A DNA stretch of 64,000 nt from assembly GCA_900540635.1 (NCBI GenBank), contig UQGU01000002.1, positions 80,886 to 144,885 on the forward strand, written 5' to 3'. The position numbers and the translations under genes were made by a program. Within the stretch, counting starts at the first letter, position 1. Every line of letters begins with the position of its first letter. The notes beneath the pieces were generated by a model. That model saw nothing but the letters and a program-made list of their open reading frames with translations. It ran no database searches and was not told the DNA's origin. Positions 43,501-50,705 of the stretch are shown here, one piece after another. The DNA comes from an uncultured Eubacteriales bacterium. GTDB taxonomy: Bacteria > Bacillota > Clostridia > Oscillospirales > Oscillospiraceae.

Positions 43501-44082
43501 TTCCAGACGGACGGGATTGTCCTCTCCGGGAGAGTAGATATCCACAATGCCGCCGCGGATGGCGAACTGGCCCACGCCCTCCACAATGCCGCAGCGGCTG
43601 TAGCCTGCAGCAACCAGACGCGCGCTCAGCTCGTCCAGAGGATATTCCTTGCCGATTTCCAGAGTGAAGCTGGCCTCGTTCAGAACATGGGGCGGCAGGG
43701 TCCGCAGACTCATGGACTCCCAGGTCATGATCTGAATGGGGGTCGCACCGGCGGCCAGATCATAGAGCTGCCGCAGACGCTTCTGCTCCCAGCTGCGGGA
43801 GACAACCGCTGCGTCATAAAAGGTCAGGTCCCGGCCTGGCAGGATGGGGGCGGTCAGCCCCAGAAAGCATTGCAGCTCCTCTTGGGTCCGGCGGGCAGCC
43901 ATATCGTCCTGGCAGAGCACCACAATGGGCCGGGCGGTATCTTTGTGCAGCCCGGCAATCATATGGCTCCGATTGATTTGCCCGATGCCGGTGACGGCGG
44001 CATTCCGGTCATTTTTAACAGCCTCAATGAGGGAGGCGTACTCCGGGATGGTCTTCAGCAGAAAAAGCAGGGGTTGTTCCAT
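40564..44082 (-). CDS. mfd: transcription-repair coupling factor Mfd
   Basis: 1172 aa from MEQPLLFLLKTIPEYASL (44082) with GAGGTG upstream; 13 extra in-frame codons upstream are not needed. It has a UvrB-homology N-terminus, an RNA-polymerase-interacting Tudor-like domain (DLTPGDLVVHENYGIGRFVAMEQI), RecG-like helicase motifs (GDVGFGKTEVALRA Walker A, DEEQRFG motif II, LSATPIPRTL motif III, QLRGRVGR motif VI) and the C-terminal TRCF domain. It removes stalled RNA polymerase and recruits UvrA. Third gene of prs-pth-mfd. Confidence 0.96.
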   Translation of the reverse strand: MEQPLLFLLKTIPEYASLIEAVKNDRNAAVTGIGQINRSHMIAGLHKDTARPIVVLCQDDMAARRTQEELQCFLGLTAPILPGRDLTFYDAAVVSRSWEQKRLRQLYDLAAGATPIQIMTWESMSLRTLPPHVLNEASFTLEIGKEYPLDELSARLVAAGYSRCGIVEGVGQFAIRGGIVDIYSPGEDNPVRLEFFGDELDTMGYFDIDTQRRSDNLTAMRILPTRETLAGLHPKGREGLLHDLTNLLSRQKRRKNLNVPLIDTLTKDIEKLENDVHSLTADRYMALIYPEMATAADYAPQNALWVLCDHANLQRAAKTRTEEMGLQLDSLLQTGLVAGELCDYVAQWEDFTAGLRGRTAVYFDAFGGSAYPEDAAPSLLLPVTAKQLPSYGGNLDAAVSDMTHYQKMEFGTLVLCGTRHRAELMQQLLREKNLSAFLAIPLNTLPKSGQILLTDGTLPYGMEYPLSKLAVLTEGQLIAKTEPKRRSSAKKTATNRQKLNSFTDLTPGDLVVHENYGIGRFVAMEQIKVDNAVKDYIKIAYQGSDTLFVPATQLDLVSKYIGGGAENANVKLNKIGSDAWQKTKAKARKAAKDMAGELIQLYAARKRQSGYAFSADAPWQKEFEDNFPYPETDDQLRCIADIKKDMESPIPMDRLLCGDVGFGKTEVALRAVMKAVMDGKQVAILVPTTVLAQQHYQTAVSRFRGFPVTIDVLSRFRTPKQQQRTLQELRSGNVDLIIGTHKLLQKSVEFKDLGLLVVDEEQRFGVTHKERLKEISKGVDVLTLSATPIPRTLNMALSGIRDMSTIEEPPADRYPVQTYVMEYSTAIIDDAIRREIERGGQVFYLHNRTETIDQCASALQKRIPGLTVGVAHGQMSEDALGEVMTAMAEGDIQVLVCTTIIETGLDIPNANTLIIENADRFGLSQLHQLRGRVGRSTRHAYAYFTYRPDKNLTEIAEKRLSAIRDFAEFGSGFKIAMRDLEIRGAGNLLGAEQSGHMMSVGYDMYLKLLDEAVLEEKGEAPKAPECTADLTVTANVDKDYVSRGEERMDLYRRMAAIRCQEDADDLLDEIVDRYGEPPKGVLNLIDIALLRAQAMKLGIKDIKQKGGDILFVLTSLNFDAVGSLCSDADYKTRVVFLANAKEPTLKLKLSVGPDSLKQAKAFVAKYQSCCNS

Positions 44083-44103
44083 AATGCACCTCATTTGGGA
44101 TAA

Positions 44104-44190
44104 AATGCCGCAACGCGGCAAAGCGGAAAGGGAAATTTTCCCTCTCCGTGTGGATGACAGTTTCCTCCAGGGGGATACCCTGGAGGAAAA
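44104..44190. repeat. cluster of three stem-loops between pth and mfd
   Basis: GCCGC/GCGGC (around 44107-44119), an AGGGAAA/TTCCCT-centred imperfect dyad (44124-44148), and a perfect 12-base stem (44161-44172 with 44178-44189). None has a T-run in the direction of transcription, so these look like a repeat element or processing signals rather than a terminator. Confidence 0.5.
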
Positions 44191-44198
44191 ATGTGTGT

Positions 44199-44786
44199 TT
44201 AAGGATGGCTGCCGTTGTAGCTGTTTGCAGCTTCGCTGACGCCTGCATCCAGAATGGTCAGTGCAGCCTTTGCGCCGTTCTCCAGAGAGACGGCAAGGGC
44301 CTTCTCTTCGGAAGCGGAGAAGCTGGACAGCACCCAGTCCGCCAGGTCGAAATCCGGGTGAGGCTTTGCACCCACGCCGATTTTTACCCGGGGGAAGTCC
44401 TGACTGCCCAATTCCTGAATGATGGATTTGATGCCGTTGTGCCCTCCGGCGGAGCCGCTGGGACGAACCCGCAGCCGCCCGGGCTCCAGGGAGATGTCGT
44501 CAAAAAGGACGATGATCCGCTGGGGAGGGATCTGGAAATACGCGCTGAGCTGGAGTACCGATTTGCCGGACAGGTTCATATAGGTAAGGGGCTTGAGAAG
44601 GTAGACCTTATTTCCGTGATAGGTGGTCAAGCCATAGAGTCCCTGGAACTTGCCCTTGTCAACGGTGCAGTTCAGCTTATCGGCCACAATATCCAGACAG
44701 CGAAAGCCGATGTTGTGCCGGGTTCTGGCGTATTCAGGGCCGGGATTGCCCAGCCCTACAATGAGCCATGTGTTTTCAGAGGACAT
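44199..44786 (-). CDS. pth: peptidyl-tRNA hydrolase
   Basis: 195 aa. It has VGLGNPGPEYARTRHNIGF with the catalytic His in RHNIGF, KPLTYMNLSGKSV, and IIVLFDDISLEPGRLRVRPSGSAGGHNGIKSII, the standard Pth signatures. It cleaves peptidyl-tRNAs released from stalled ribosomes. The start shares one base with the prs stop (TGATG), so the two are translationally coupled. Confidence 0.96.
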   Translation of the reverse strand: MSSENTWLIVGLGNPGPEYARTRHNIGFRCLDIVADKLNCTVDKGKFQGLYGLTTYHGNKVYLLKPLTYMNLSGKSVLQLSAYFQIPPQRIIVLFDDISLEPGRLRVRPSGSAGGHNGIKSIIQELGSQDFPRVKIGVGAKPHPDFDLADWVLSSFSASEEKALAVSLENGAKAALTILDAGVSEAANSYNGSHP

Positions 44787-45748
44787 CAGAACAGATCGGC
44801 AATGGAGGTGCCGCCGTGGACGTGCTCAATGGCACGGGCGAACACATGGGAAACATCCAGGAACTTCAGCTTGCCGCTGGGGGTATTGCGCACCTCGGGG
44901 ATGGTATTCAGGAAGACCATCTCCTTGATGGGGCTCTCCTCAATGCGGTCGTAAGCGGGGCCGGACAGCACGCCGTGGGTAGCGCAGGCGTAGACCTCTT
45001 TGGCACCCTGCTCGGTCAGCGCCTTGGCGGCGTTGCACAGGGAACCGGCGGTATCCACCATGTCGTCAAACAGAATGCAGGTTTTGCCCTTGACATCGCC
45101 GATGACGTTCATGACTTCGCAGACATTGGCCTTCTGGCGGCGCTTGTCCACGATGGCCAGGCCCATGTGGACCTTGGCAGCAAAGGCACGGGCGCGGCCC
45201 ACGGAGCCAACGTCGGGGGAGACGACCACAAAATCATCGTGGTTGTACTCGGTTTCGGGGAACTTTGCGAGGTAGTAATCAACAAAAGTGGGGTTGCCCA
45301 GCAGGTGATCCAGAGGAATATCGAAGAAGCCCTGAATCTGGGCGGCGTGCAGGTCCATGGTCAGCACGCGGTCTGCGCCGGCGGCAGTGATCATGTTGGC
45401 AACCAGCTTGGCAGAGATGGGATCGCGGCTCTTGGCCTTGCGGTCCTGACGGGCATAGCCGAAGTAGGGGATCACGGCAGTGATTCTGCCGGCGGAAGCA
45501 CGGCGGCAGGCGTCGCACATGACCAGCAGCTCCATCAGATGATCGTTGACAGGCTTACAGGTGGACTGAACCAGGAAAACGTCTGCTCCGCGGACGGTTT
45601 CCAGCAGGCTGACGGAGGCTTCGCCGTCGGCAAAGGTCTTCACCTCTGCCTTGCCGAGGTCTACCCCCAGATCCTTGCAGATATTCTTGGCGAACTCCGG
45701 ATTGGAGTTGCCGCAGAAAATCTTGATGTTCTCTCCGTACGTAATCAT
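44786..45748 (-). CDS. prs: ribose-phosphate pyrophosphokinase
   Basis: 320 aa from the ATG at 45746-45748 with GAGG upstream (a TTG one codon earlier is also possible). It shows FADGEASVSLLETVRGADVFLVQST, YFGYARQDRKAKSRDPISAKLVANM, DLHAAQIQGFFDIPLDHL and the PRPP-binding CILFDDMVDTAGSL. It makes PRPP from ribose 5-phosphate and ATP for nucleotide, His, Trp and NAD synthesis. Leads the prs-pth-mfd unit from a promoter at 45812-45841. Confidence 0.96.
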   Translation of the reverse strand: MITYGENIKIFCGNSNPEFAKNICKDLGVDLGKAEVKTFADGEASVSLLETVRGADVFLVQSTCKPVNDHLMELLVMCDACRRASAGRITAVIPYFGYARQDRKAKSRDPISAKLVANMITAAGADRVLTMDLHAAQIQGFFDIPLDHLLGNPTFVDYYLAKFPETEYNHDDFVVVSPDVGSVGRARAFAAKVHMGLAIVDKRRQKANVCEVMNVIGDVKGKTCILFDDMVDTAGSLCNAAKALTEQGAKEVYACATHGVLSGPAYDRIEESPIKEMVFLNTIPEVRNTPSGKLKFLDVSHVFARAIEHVHGGTSIADLF

Positions 45749-45811
45749 CAATGATTTACCTCGCTTAATATATTCTATTTTTTATCCGGCTCCCGGACAA
45801 GGTTCAAGCCT

Positions 45812-45841
45812 ATTATAGCATTATCCTATCCGCTTTTTCAA
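45812..45841 (-). promoter_or_regulatory. promoter of prs-pth-mfd
   Basis: Minus strand: TTGAAA (45836-45841), 18-base spacer, TATAAT (45812-45817) with extended TGC. A small CCAAAG/CTTTGG hairpin (45873-45888) just upstream may weakly terminate the preceding gene. Confidence 0.75.
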
Positions 45842-45898
45842 TAGATAAACCATCGAAAAAACATCCAAAATTCCAAAGCGCCCTTTGGGACCCTTCTG

Positions 45899-47053
45899 TC
45901 AAACCGACGATTTTCTATCTTTTTCGACTTCCAACCGGGCACATGCTGCGAAGATGGGCAGGTGGACCGGGTTCATCAGACCATACTCCATGGTGCTGTA
46001 GAGCGCTCCGGCGAAGGCAACCGCGACGATGTCCCACCGTCCGGCCCTGGCGGCGCGGTATAGGGAAATAAGGTTCAGCCCGAAGTACAGCACGGTGGGG
46101 ATCAGCCCCATGCAGATGGGAGCATAGGCATACAGACTGTCCACAGGGTCCCAGCGGAAATGAACCTGCGCGCCGAACAGCTTCACGCCAAAGCTGCGGA
46201 AAGCCGCCGAGGAGTAGGCCAGCCGGTCGGACAGCAGCGCATTACAGGTGGAGAAAAAGCCATTGTCTTCCTGATAGAGCAGCGTCAGAGAAAGAAATGC
46301 GGCGATTCCCAGCAGGTATAGCCCCAGACAGAGAGGGACACTCCATTTTTTTGAGGAGAGCCAGGGGCCGACCCGGAACGCAATCAGGCACAGCACGATT
46401 GCGGCAAGAGAGGAGAGCAGCGCCGCCTTGGAGTCCGTCACCCGAAAAACGCAGAACGCAAGCAGCACGGAAATCAGACAGGATAGCGCCCGGTGGCCTT
46501 TTCTCGGAATGTACAGCAGACCCGAAAAAATCAAGAGCAGTGTCCAGAAGCCAAAGGTATTGGGGTGCCCAAAGCCATAGCTGTGCCGCGTTGCTCCAAA
46601 GTTGATGGCTTCCCAGCGCGTTGAGAGGGTGTCTTCCAGAACACCGGCACCCACAAGCAGAAGATTCAGAAGCAGGGTGGCGAAAAAGAACCAGAAGAAA
46701 AATCTACACAGTTTGTCATAATCCTGATCTTTTGCACTGAATACCAGCAAAAAGCAGCTTAAAAAGCAGCGATTTCCGCTGAAAACAGTACCAAGACCCA
46801 CGAGCAGCAGGATAAGACTGATGCCCAGCAGTTCCCGCAGGGTATGATTGTCCCAGACATAGATTTTCAGTGCCAGAATGCCATAGGCGCTAAGAGAGGT
46901 TGCAAGAATGAGCGGCCGCAGCGCATTGACAGTTTCGGGGGGAAAGTGCCCCAGATAGACCGGGATGAGCAGGGCCAGAAGACAGGCATCCCAGAGCCAT
47001 TTTGGGAAGGCCCGCTTTGGGGAGAAGAGAATAGAGTTGGGTTTCAAATTCAT
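45899..47053 (-). CDS. O-antigen polymerase/ligase-like membrane protein, orphan
   Basis: 384 aa with about ten membrane segments. The central FGATRHSYGFGHPNTFGFW segment resembles the conserved His/Asn loop of polymerase-type proteins (RHxxGFxHPN is typical of capsule and EPS Wzy proteins). No glycosyltransferase is adjacent, unlike the first EPS cluster 42 kb away. It has its own promoter. It may polymerise a second polymer or work with the distant cluster. Confidence 0.72.
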   Translation of the reverse strand: MNLKPNSILFSPKRAFPKWLWDACLLALLIPVYLGHFPPETVNALRPLILATSLSAYGILALKIYVWDNHTLRELLGISLILLLVGLGTVFSGNRCFLSCFLLVFSAKDQDYDKLCRFFFWFFFATLLLNLLLVGAGVLEDTLSTRWEAINFGATRHSYGFGHPNTFGFWTLLLIFSGLLYIPRKGHRALSCLISVLLAFCVFRVTDSKAALLSSLAAIVLCLIAFRVGPWLSSKKWSVPLCLGLYLLGIAAFLSLTLLYQEDNGFFSTCNALLSDRLAYSSAAFRSFGVKLFGAQVHFRWDPVDSLYAYAPICMGLIPTVLYFGLNLISLYRAARAGRWDIVAVAFAGALYSTMEYGLMNPVHLPIFAACARLEVEKDRKSSV

Positions 47054-47081
47054 AATTGCCTCCGTGAAGCGATATAGGTTT

Positions 47082-47110
47082 ATTATAGTCTATGGGGCGT
47101 CCAAAGTCAA
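47082..47110 (-). promoter_or_regulatory. promoter of the orphan polymerase-like gene
   Basis: Minus strand: TTGACT (47105-47110), 17-base spacer, TATAAT (47082-47087). Confidence 0.78.
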
Positions 47111-47167
47111 CGAATTCCCCAATACGGCAAAATGCCCAGATGGCAGCACTTTTTCACAAGGATACTC

Positions 47168-47196
47168 TTGATTTCACGGTGCGGATTTGGTAAAAT
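47168..47196 (+). promoter_or_regulatory. promoter of the SPFH module
   Basis: TTGATT (47168-47173), 17-base spacer, TAAAAT (47191-47196). It is SigA-like; the GAAAC/CGT pattern of SigW that drives the Bacillus counterpart is not seen. Confidence 0.65.
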
Positions 47197-47252
47197 AGCA
47201 AATGACGGGAATAAGCCCTATCAAAGTTTAAAATGTATAAGGAGAGATCGCT

Positions 47253-48575
47253 ATGGGTCTTATCAAAGCTGCATTGGGCGCAGCCGGCGGTGTCCTGGCT
47301 GACCAGTGGAAGGAGTATTTTTATTGTGACGCACTTCCGGAGACGGTGCTGGCGGTAAGGGGCAAGAAGCGGGTCTCCTCCCGTTCCTCCAATACCAAGG
47401 GCAGCGACAATGTTATTTCCTCCGGCTCCGTTATTGCTGTGGCGGATGGCCAGTGCATGCTGATCGTGGATCAGGGCAAGATCGCGGAGGTTTGCGCCGA
47501 GCCCGGTGAATTTGTTTATGACGCTTCTACAGAGCCCAGCGTTTTCTCCGGCGCACTGGGCCAGTCCGTGAAGGACAGCTTTGCCGCTATGGGCCGCCGC
47601 TTTACCTTCGGCGGAGATGCGGGCAAGGACCAGCGTGTCTACTACATCAATACCAAAGAGCTCTTCGGCAACAAATACGGTACGGCTACCCCTGTGCCTT
47701 TCCGGGTCGTGGATCAGGATATCGGCTTCCGTACCCAGATCTCCATCCGCTGCTTCGGCGAGTATTCCTACCGGATCTGCGATCCGATCCTCTTCTATAA
47801 GAATGTGTGCAGCAATATCACCGATGAGTTCAAGCGGGACCGTCTGGACAGTATGCTGAAATCCGAGCTGATGACGGCGCTGCAGCCTGCCTTCGGGAAA
47901 ATGTCCGCCATGGGCATCAGCTATACGGAGCTGCCTCTGCATACCATGGACATTGCCAATGCACTGAATGAAGTCCTGTCCGAGCAGTGGCGGGGCAAGC
48001 GTGGATTGGAGGTCGTTTCCTTCGGCGTTTCCTCTGTTAGCGCCACCGAGGCGGACGAGAAGCGGCTGAAGGATATGCAGCAGTCCGTCTTCCTGGGCGG
48101 CGGCAACGCGGCGGCCGGCAGAATGGTGGATGCTACGGCCAACGCCATGGAAGCTGCAGCCAAGAATACGGCGACAGGCCCCATGATGGCCTTTGCAGGC
48201 ATGAATATGGCGGGCTCTGGCGGTGCGGCCAATATGCAGGGCTTGTTCCAGCAGGGCGGCGGTACGCCTTACCAGACCCCTGCCGCCAAGGCGGCTCCTG
48301 CGGCCCAGGGCTGGAAGTGTCCCAGCTGCGGCACGGAGGCCACAGGGAACTTCTGCCCGGAGTGCGGTGCTAAGAAACCCGCTGACGGCTGGACCTGCAA
48401 ATGCGGCGCAGTGAACAAGGGCAAGTTCTGCACCCAGTGCGGCGCTAAAAAGCCGGCAGGGGAGCCCCTGTACAAGTGCGATAAGTGCGGCTGGGAGCCC
48501 GAGGACCCCAAGCATCCGCCCAAGTTCTGCCCGGAATGCGGCGATCCTTTCAATGACGAGGATATTGTGATTTAA
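47253..48575 (+). CDS. SPFH-domain protein with C-terminal zinc ribbons (YdjI-like)
   Basis: 440 aa. Residues about 20-270 form an SPFH/band-7 domain of the YdjI ('virion core') type: QWKEYFYCDALPETVLAVRG, then VRVDQDIGFRTQISIRCFGEYSYRI-like strands and a helical IANALNEVLSEQWRGKRGLEVVSFGVSSVSATEADEKRLKDMQ. A low-complexity Gly/Ala/Met stretch follows. The C-terminal 110 residues hold at least four CxxC pairs in zinc-ribbon arrangement (CPSCGTEATGNFCPECG, CKCGAVNKGKFCTQCG, CDKCGWEP ... FCPECG). It probably scaffolds a membrane complex with the next two genes. Confidence 0.88.
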   Translation: MGLIKAALGAAGGVLADQWKEYFYCDALPETVLAVRGKKRVSSRSSNTKGSDNVISSGSVIAVADGQCMLIVDQGKIAEVCAEPGEFVYDASTEPSVFSGALGQSVKDSFAAMGRRFTFGGDAGKDQRVYYINTKELFGNKYGTATPVPFRVVDQDIGFRTQISIRCFGEYSYRICDPILFYKNVCSNITDEFKRDRLDSMLKSELMTALQPAFGKMSAMGISYTELPLHTMDIANALNEVLSEQWRGKRGLEVVSFGVSSVSATEADEKRLKDMQQSVFLGGGNAAAGRMVDATANAMEAAAKNTATGPMMAFAGMNMAGSGGAANMQGLFQQGGGTPYQTPAAKAAPAAQGWKCPSCGTEATGNFCPECGAKKPADGWTCKCGAVNKGKFCTQCGAKKPAGEPLYKCDKCGWEPEDPKHPPKFCPECGDPFNDEDIVI

Positions 48576-48632
48576 GGTTTGCGGGGGCCGGACTGTCCCG
48601 ACCCCCGCGTTCAAAAGAAAGGGAGGGGTTTC

Positions 48633-49745
48633 ATGCCCAGCGAAGTTATCAATTACAAATGCCCGGCCTGTACCGGTCCGCTGCACTTTGGCGAAACCTC
48701 CGGGAAGCTGGAATGCGATTACTGCGGCAGCTCCTATACCCTGGAGGAGATCGAAGCCCTGCAGTCTGCCAATGCGGAGGATGCGGAAAAGGCCTTTGCC
48801 GAAGCGGAGGAGCAGATCCGGCAGGACCAGAACGAAAGCTGGAACCTGTCTCAGGCAGGATCGGAGTGGGGCGAGGATGCCGAGAAGCTGCGCTCCTACA
48901 GCTGCCCCCAGTGCGGTGCGGAATTGCTCTGCGAGCAGACCACGGCGGCCACCTCCTGTCCCTACTGCGGCAATCCTACGGTGATCCCGGGCCAGCTGGC
49001 CGGTGCAAAAAAGCCGGACTATATCATCCCCTTTGCCAAAAGTAAGGAGGATGCCGTGGCGGCGCTGAAGCGGCACTATCGCCGCAGGCCGATCCTGCCC
49101 AAGGCCTTTGCCAATGAAAACCACCTGGAGGAGGTTAAGGGCGTCTATGTTCCCTTCTGGCTGTTTGATGCCAAGGTGGATGCGGATATGCGCTTCGATG
49201 CCACCCGGACCCACAGCCATACCACCAGCAATGAGATCATTACGGAGACAGACCATTTCCTGGTCCACCGCCAGGGCAGCTTGGAGTTCGAGAAGATCCC
49301 GGTGGACGGTGCCTCCAAAATGCCGGACAGCCATATGGATGCCATTGAGCCCTATGAATATAAAGAATTGAAGCCTTTCCAGCTGTCCTATTTGCCGGGC
49401 TTCTTTGCGGACAAATACGATGTGTCTAAGGAAGACAGCATCAAGCGTGCCAAGCTTCGCTGCGAGCGCAGCACGGAAAATGCCATCCGCAATACGGTGC
49501 TGGGCTATGAGGGCTGCGTCACCACGGGCAAGCGCATTCAGGTCCACCCCGGGGAAGTGAAGTATGCCCTGCTGCCGGTGTGGCTGCTGTCCACCCAGTG
49601 GAAGGGGAAGAATTATCTGTTTGCCATGAATGGGCAGACGGGAAAGCTCATCGGTGATCTGCCCATTGATTCCAAGCGGCTCTGGAGCTATATCGCCATT
49701 GCCTTCGCCGCAGGCACAGCCCTGCTGGGCTGGCTGTTCTTATAA
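48633..49745 (+). CDS. TFIIB-type zinc-ribbon membrane protein (YdjG-like)
   Basis: 370 aa from the ATG at 48633 behind GGGAGGGG; an 18-codon longer frame is rejected. Two zinc ribbons are visible, CPACTGPLHFGETSGKLECDYCGSSY near residue 10 and CPQCGAELLCEQTTAATSCPYCG near 95, then a beta-rich domain (YVPFWLFDAKVDADMRFDATRTHSHT) and a C-terminal helix (YIAIAFAAGTALLGWLFL). The order SPFH-ribbon-TPM matches Bacillus subtilis ydjI, ydjG and ydjH, a membrane-stress complex that works with PspA. No pspA gene is present here. Confidence 0.85.
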   Translation: MPSEVINYKCPACTGPLHFGETSGKLECDYCGSSYTLEEIEALQSANAEDAEKAFAEAEEQIRQDQNESWNLSQAGSEWGEDAEKLRSYSCPQCGAELLCEQTTAATSCPYCGNPTVIPGQLAGAKKPDYIIPFAKSKEDAVAALKRHYRRRPILPKAFANENHLEEVKGVYVPFWLFDAKVDADMRFDATRTHSHTTSNEIITETDHFLVHRQGSLEFEKIPVDGASKMPDSHMDAIEPYEYKELKPFQLSYLPGFFADKYDVSKEDSIKRAKLRCERSTENAIRNTVLGYEGCVTTGKRIQVHPGEVKYALLPVWLLSTQWKGKNYLFAMNGQTGKLIGDLPIDSKRLWSYIAIAFAAGTALLGWLFL

Positions 49746-49757
49746 GGAGGAAGCATC

Positions 49758-50594
49758 ATGAAGCAGAGACGTTTTTGGGCAGTCCTCCTGGGAATTCTGC
49801 TGCTGATTTCCGTGACGGTGGCCGCTTCCGCCGAATCCGGCGGCAAGCTGCCCTATGTGACCGATGCGGCCAACCTCTTAACGGATGAGCAGCATATGGC
49901 ATTGGAAGCCCGGGCGGAGGAGATCAGCCAGACCTATTCCTTCGGCATTTACATCATCGCAGTCAATGACTATACCAATTATTCCAGAGAATCGGATTTC
50001 TGGGACGCCAATGTGGATATTTACGAGACCTACGATCTGGGCTGGGGCACGGAGAAGGCAGGCGCTTCCTTCATGATCAGCATGGCGGAACGGGATTTTT
50101 GTCTGCACTTTAATTCGGACCGGGCGAACTATGTTTTTTCCGAGGCAGGCCGGGATGCCATTGAGGATCGCGTCATTCCCTATCTCCAAGACAATGACTA
50201 TTATGGTGCCTTCAATGAATACCTGAACGCCTGCCAGGAGTACCTGGAAGCGGCGGAAAACGGAACCCCCATTGCCCAGGGACAGCCCAGCCGCAACGAT
50301 GCACAAAAGAGCAAGGGCTTTTCCATTCTGTTCTTCCTGCCGGGGCTTTTCGCGGCGGGCGTTGCAGCGGTGTGCCTGGTTGCACCTATGCGTTCGGCAG
50401 GGGTCAAGAGCCAGGCAGACGACTATACGGTTCCCGGGTCCATGCGCCTGACCCGCCAGTCTGACCACTTCCTTCGCAGAACCGTTAGCAGGCAGCCGAG
50501 GCCAACGGAGAACCGTTCCTCCGGCAGTGGCGGCGGCAGCGTTACAACCAGCCATTCCACCGGAAGCCATTCCGGAAGGACCGGGAAATTTTGA
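49758..50594 (+). CDS. secreted TPM-domain membrane protein (YdjH-like)
   Basis: 278 aa. Signal peptide at residues 1-25 (FWAVLLGILLLISVTVAASAES), a TPM domain at about 30-165 (YVTDAANLLTDEQHMALEARAEEISQTYSFGIYIIAVNDYTNY), a membrane helix at about 190-212 (ILFFLPGLFAAGVAAVCLV), then a cytoplasmic basic and Ser/Gly-rich tail (SSGSGGGSVTTSHSTGSHSG). TPM domains occur in membrane quality-control and photosystem-repair proteins. Starts 12 bases after the ribbon gene and ends at a terminator. Confidence 0.87.
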   Translation: MKQRRFWAVLLGILLLISVTVAASAESGGKLPYVTDAANLLTDEQHMALEARAEEISQTYSFGIYIIAVNDYTNYSRESDFWDANVDIYETYDLGWGTEKAGASFMISMAERDFCLHFNSDRANYVFSEAGRDAIEDRVIPYLQDNDYYGAFNEYLNACQEYLEAAENGTPIAQGQPSRNDAQKSKGFSILFFLPGLFAAGVAAVCLVAPMRSAGVKSQADDYTVPGSMRLTRQSDHFLRRTVSRQPRPTENRSSGSGGGSVTTSHSTGSHSGRTGKF

Positions 50595-50595
50595 T

Positions 50596-50624
50596 AAAAA
50601 GAGCGCCTCCGGGCGCTCTTTTTT
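50596..50624 (+). terminator. terminator of the SPFH module
   Basis: A-run, 7-base GC stem (50601-50607 with 50612-50618), then a T-run to 50624. Confidence 0.88.
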
Positions 50625-50639
50625 CGTGAGAGCGGGGCT

Positions 50640-50668
50640 TTGACATTTGATATATCCGGATGTATAAT
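50640..50668 (+). promoter_or_regulatory. perfect-consensus promoter of the second MATE gene
   Basis: TTGACA (50640-50645), 17-base spacer, TATAAT (50663-50668). Confidence 0.86.
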
Positions 50669-50705
50669 ACCTCAGACTATTGTTTTTTGAGAGGAAGCTG
50701 TAAAG

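Noticed and set aside
47154..49547. 797-codon minus-strand open frame
   Set aside because: Entirely opposite the SPFH and zinc-ribbon genes, with no ribosome site and an atypical composition.
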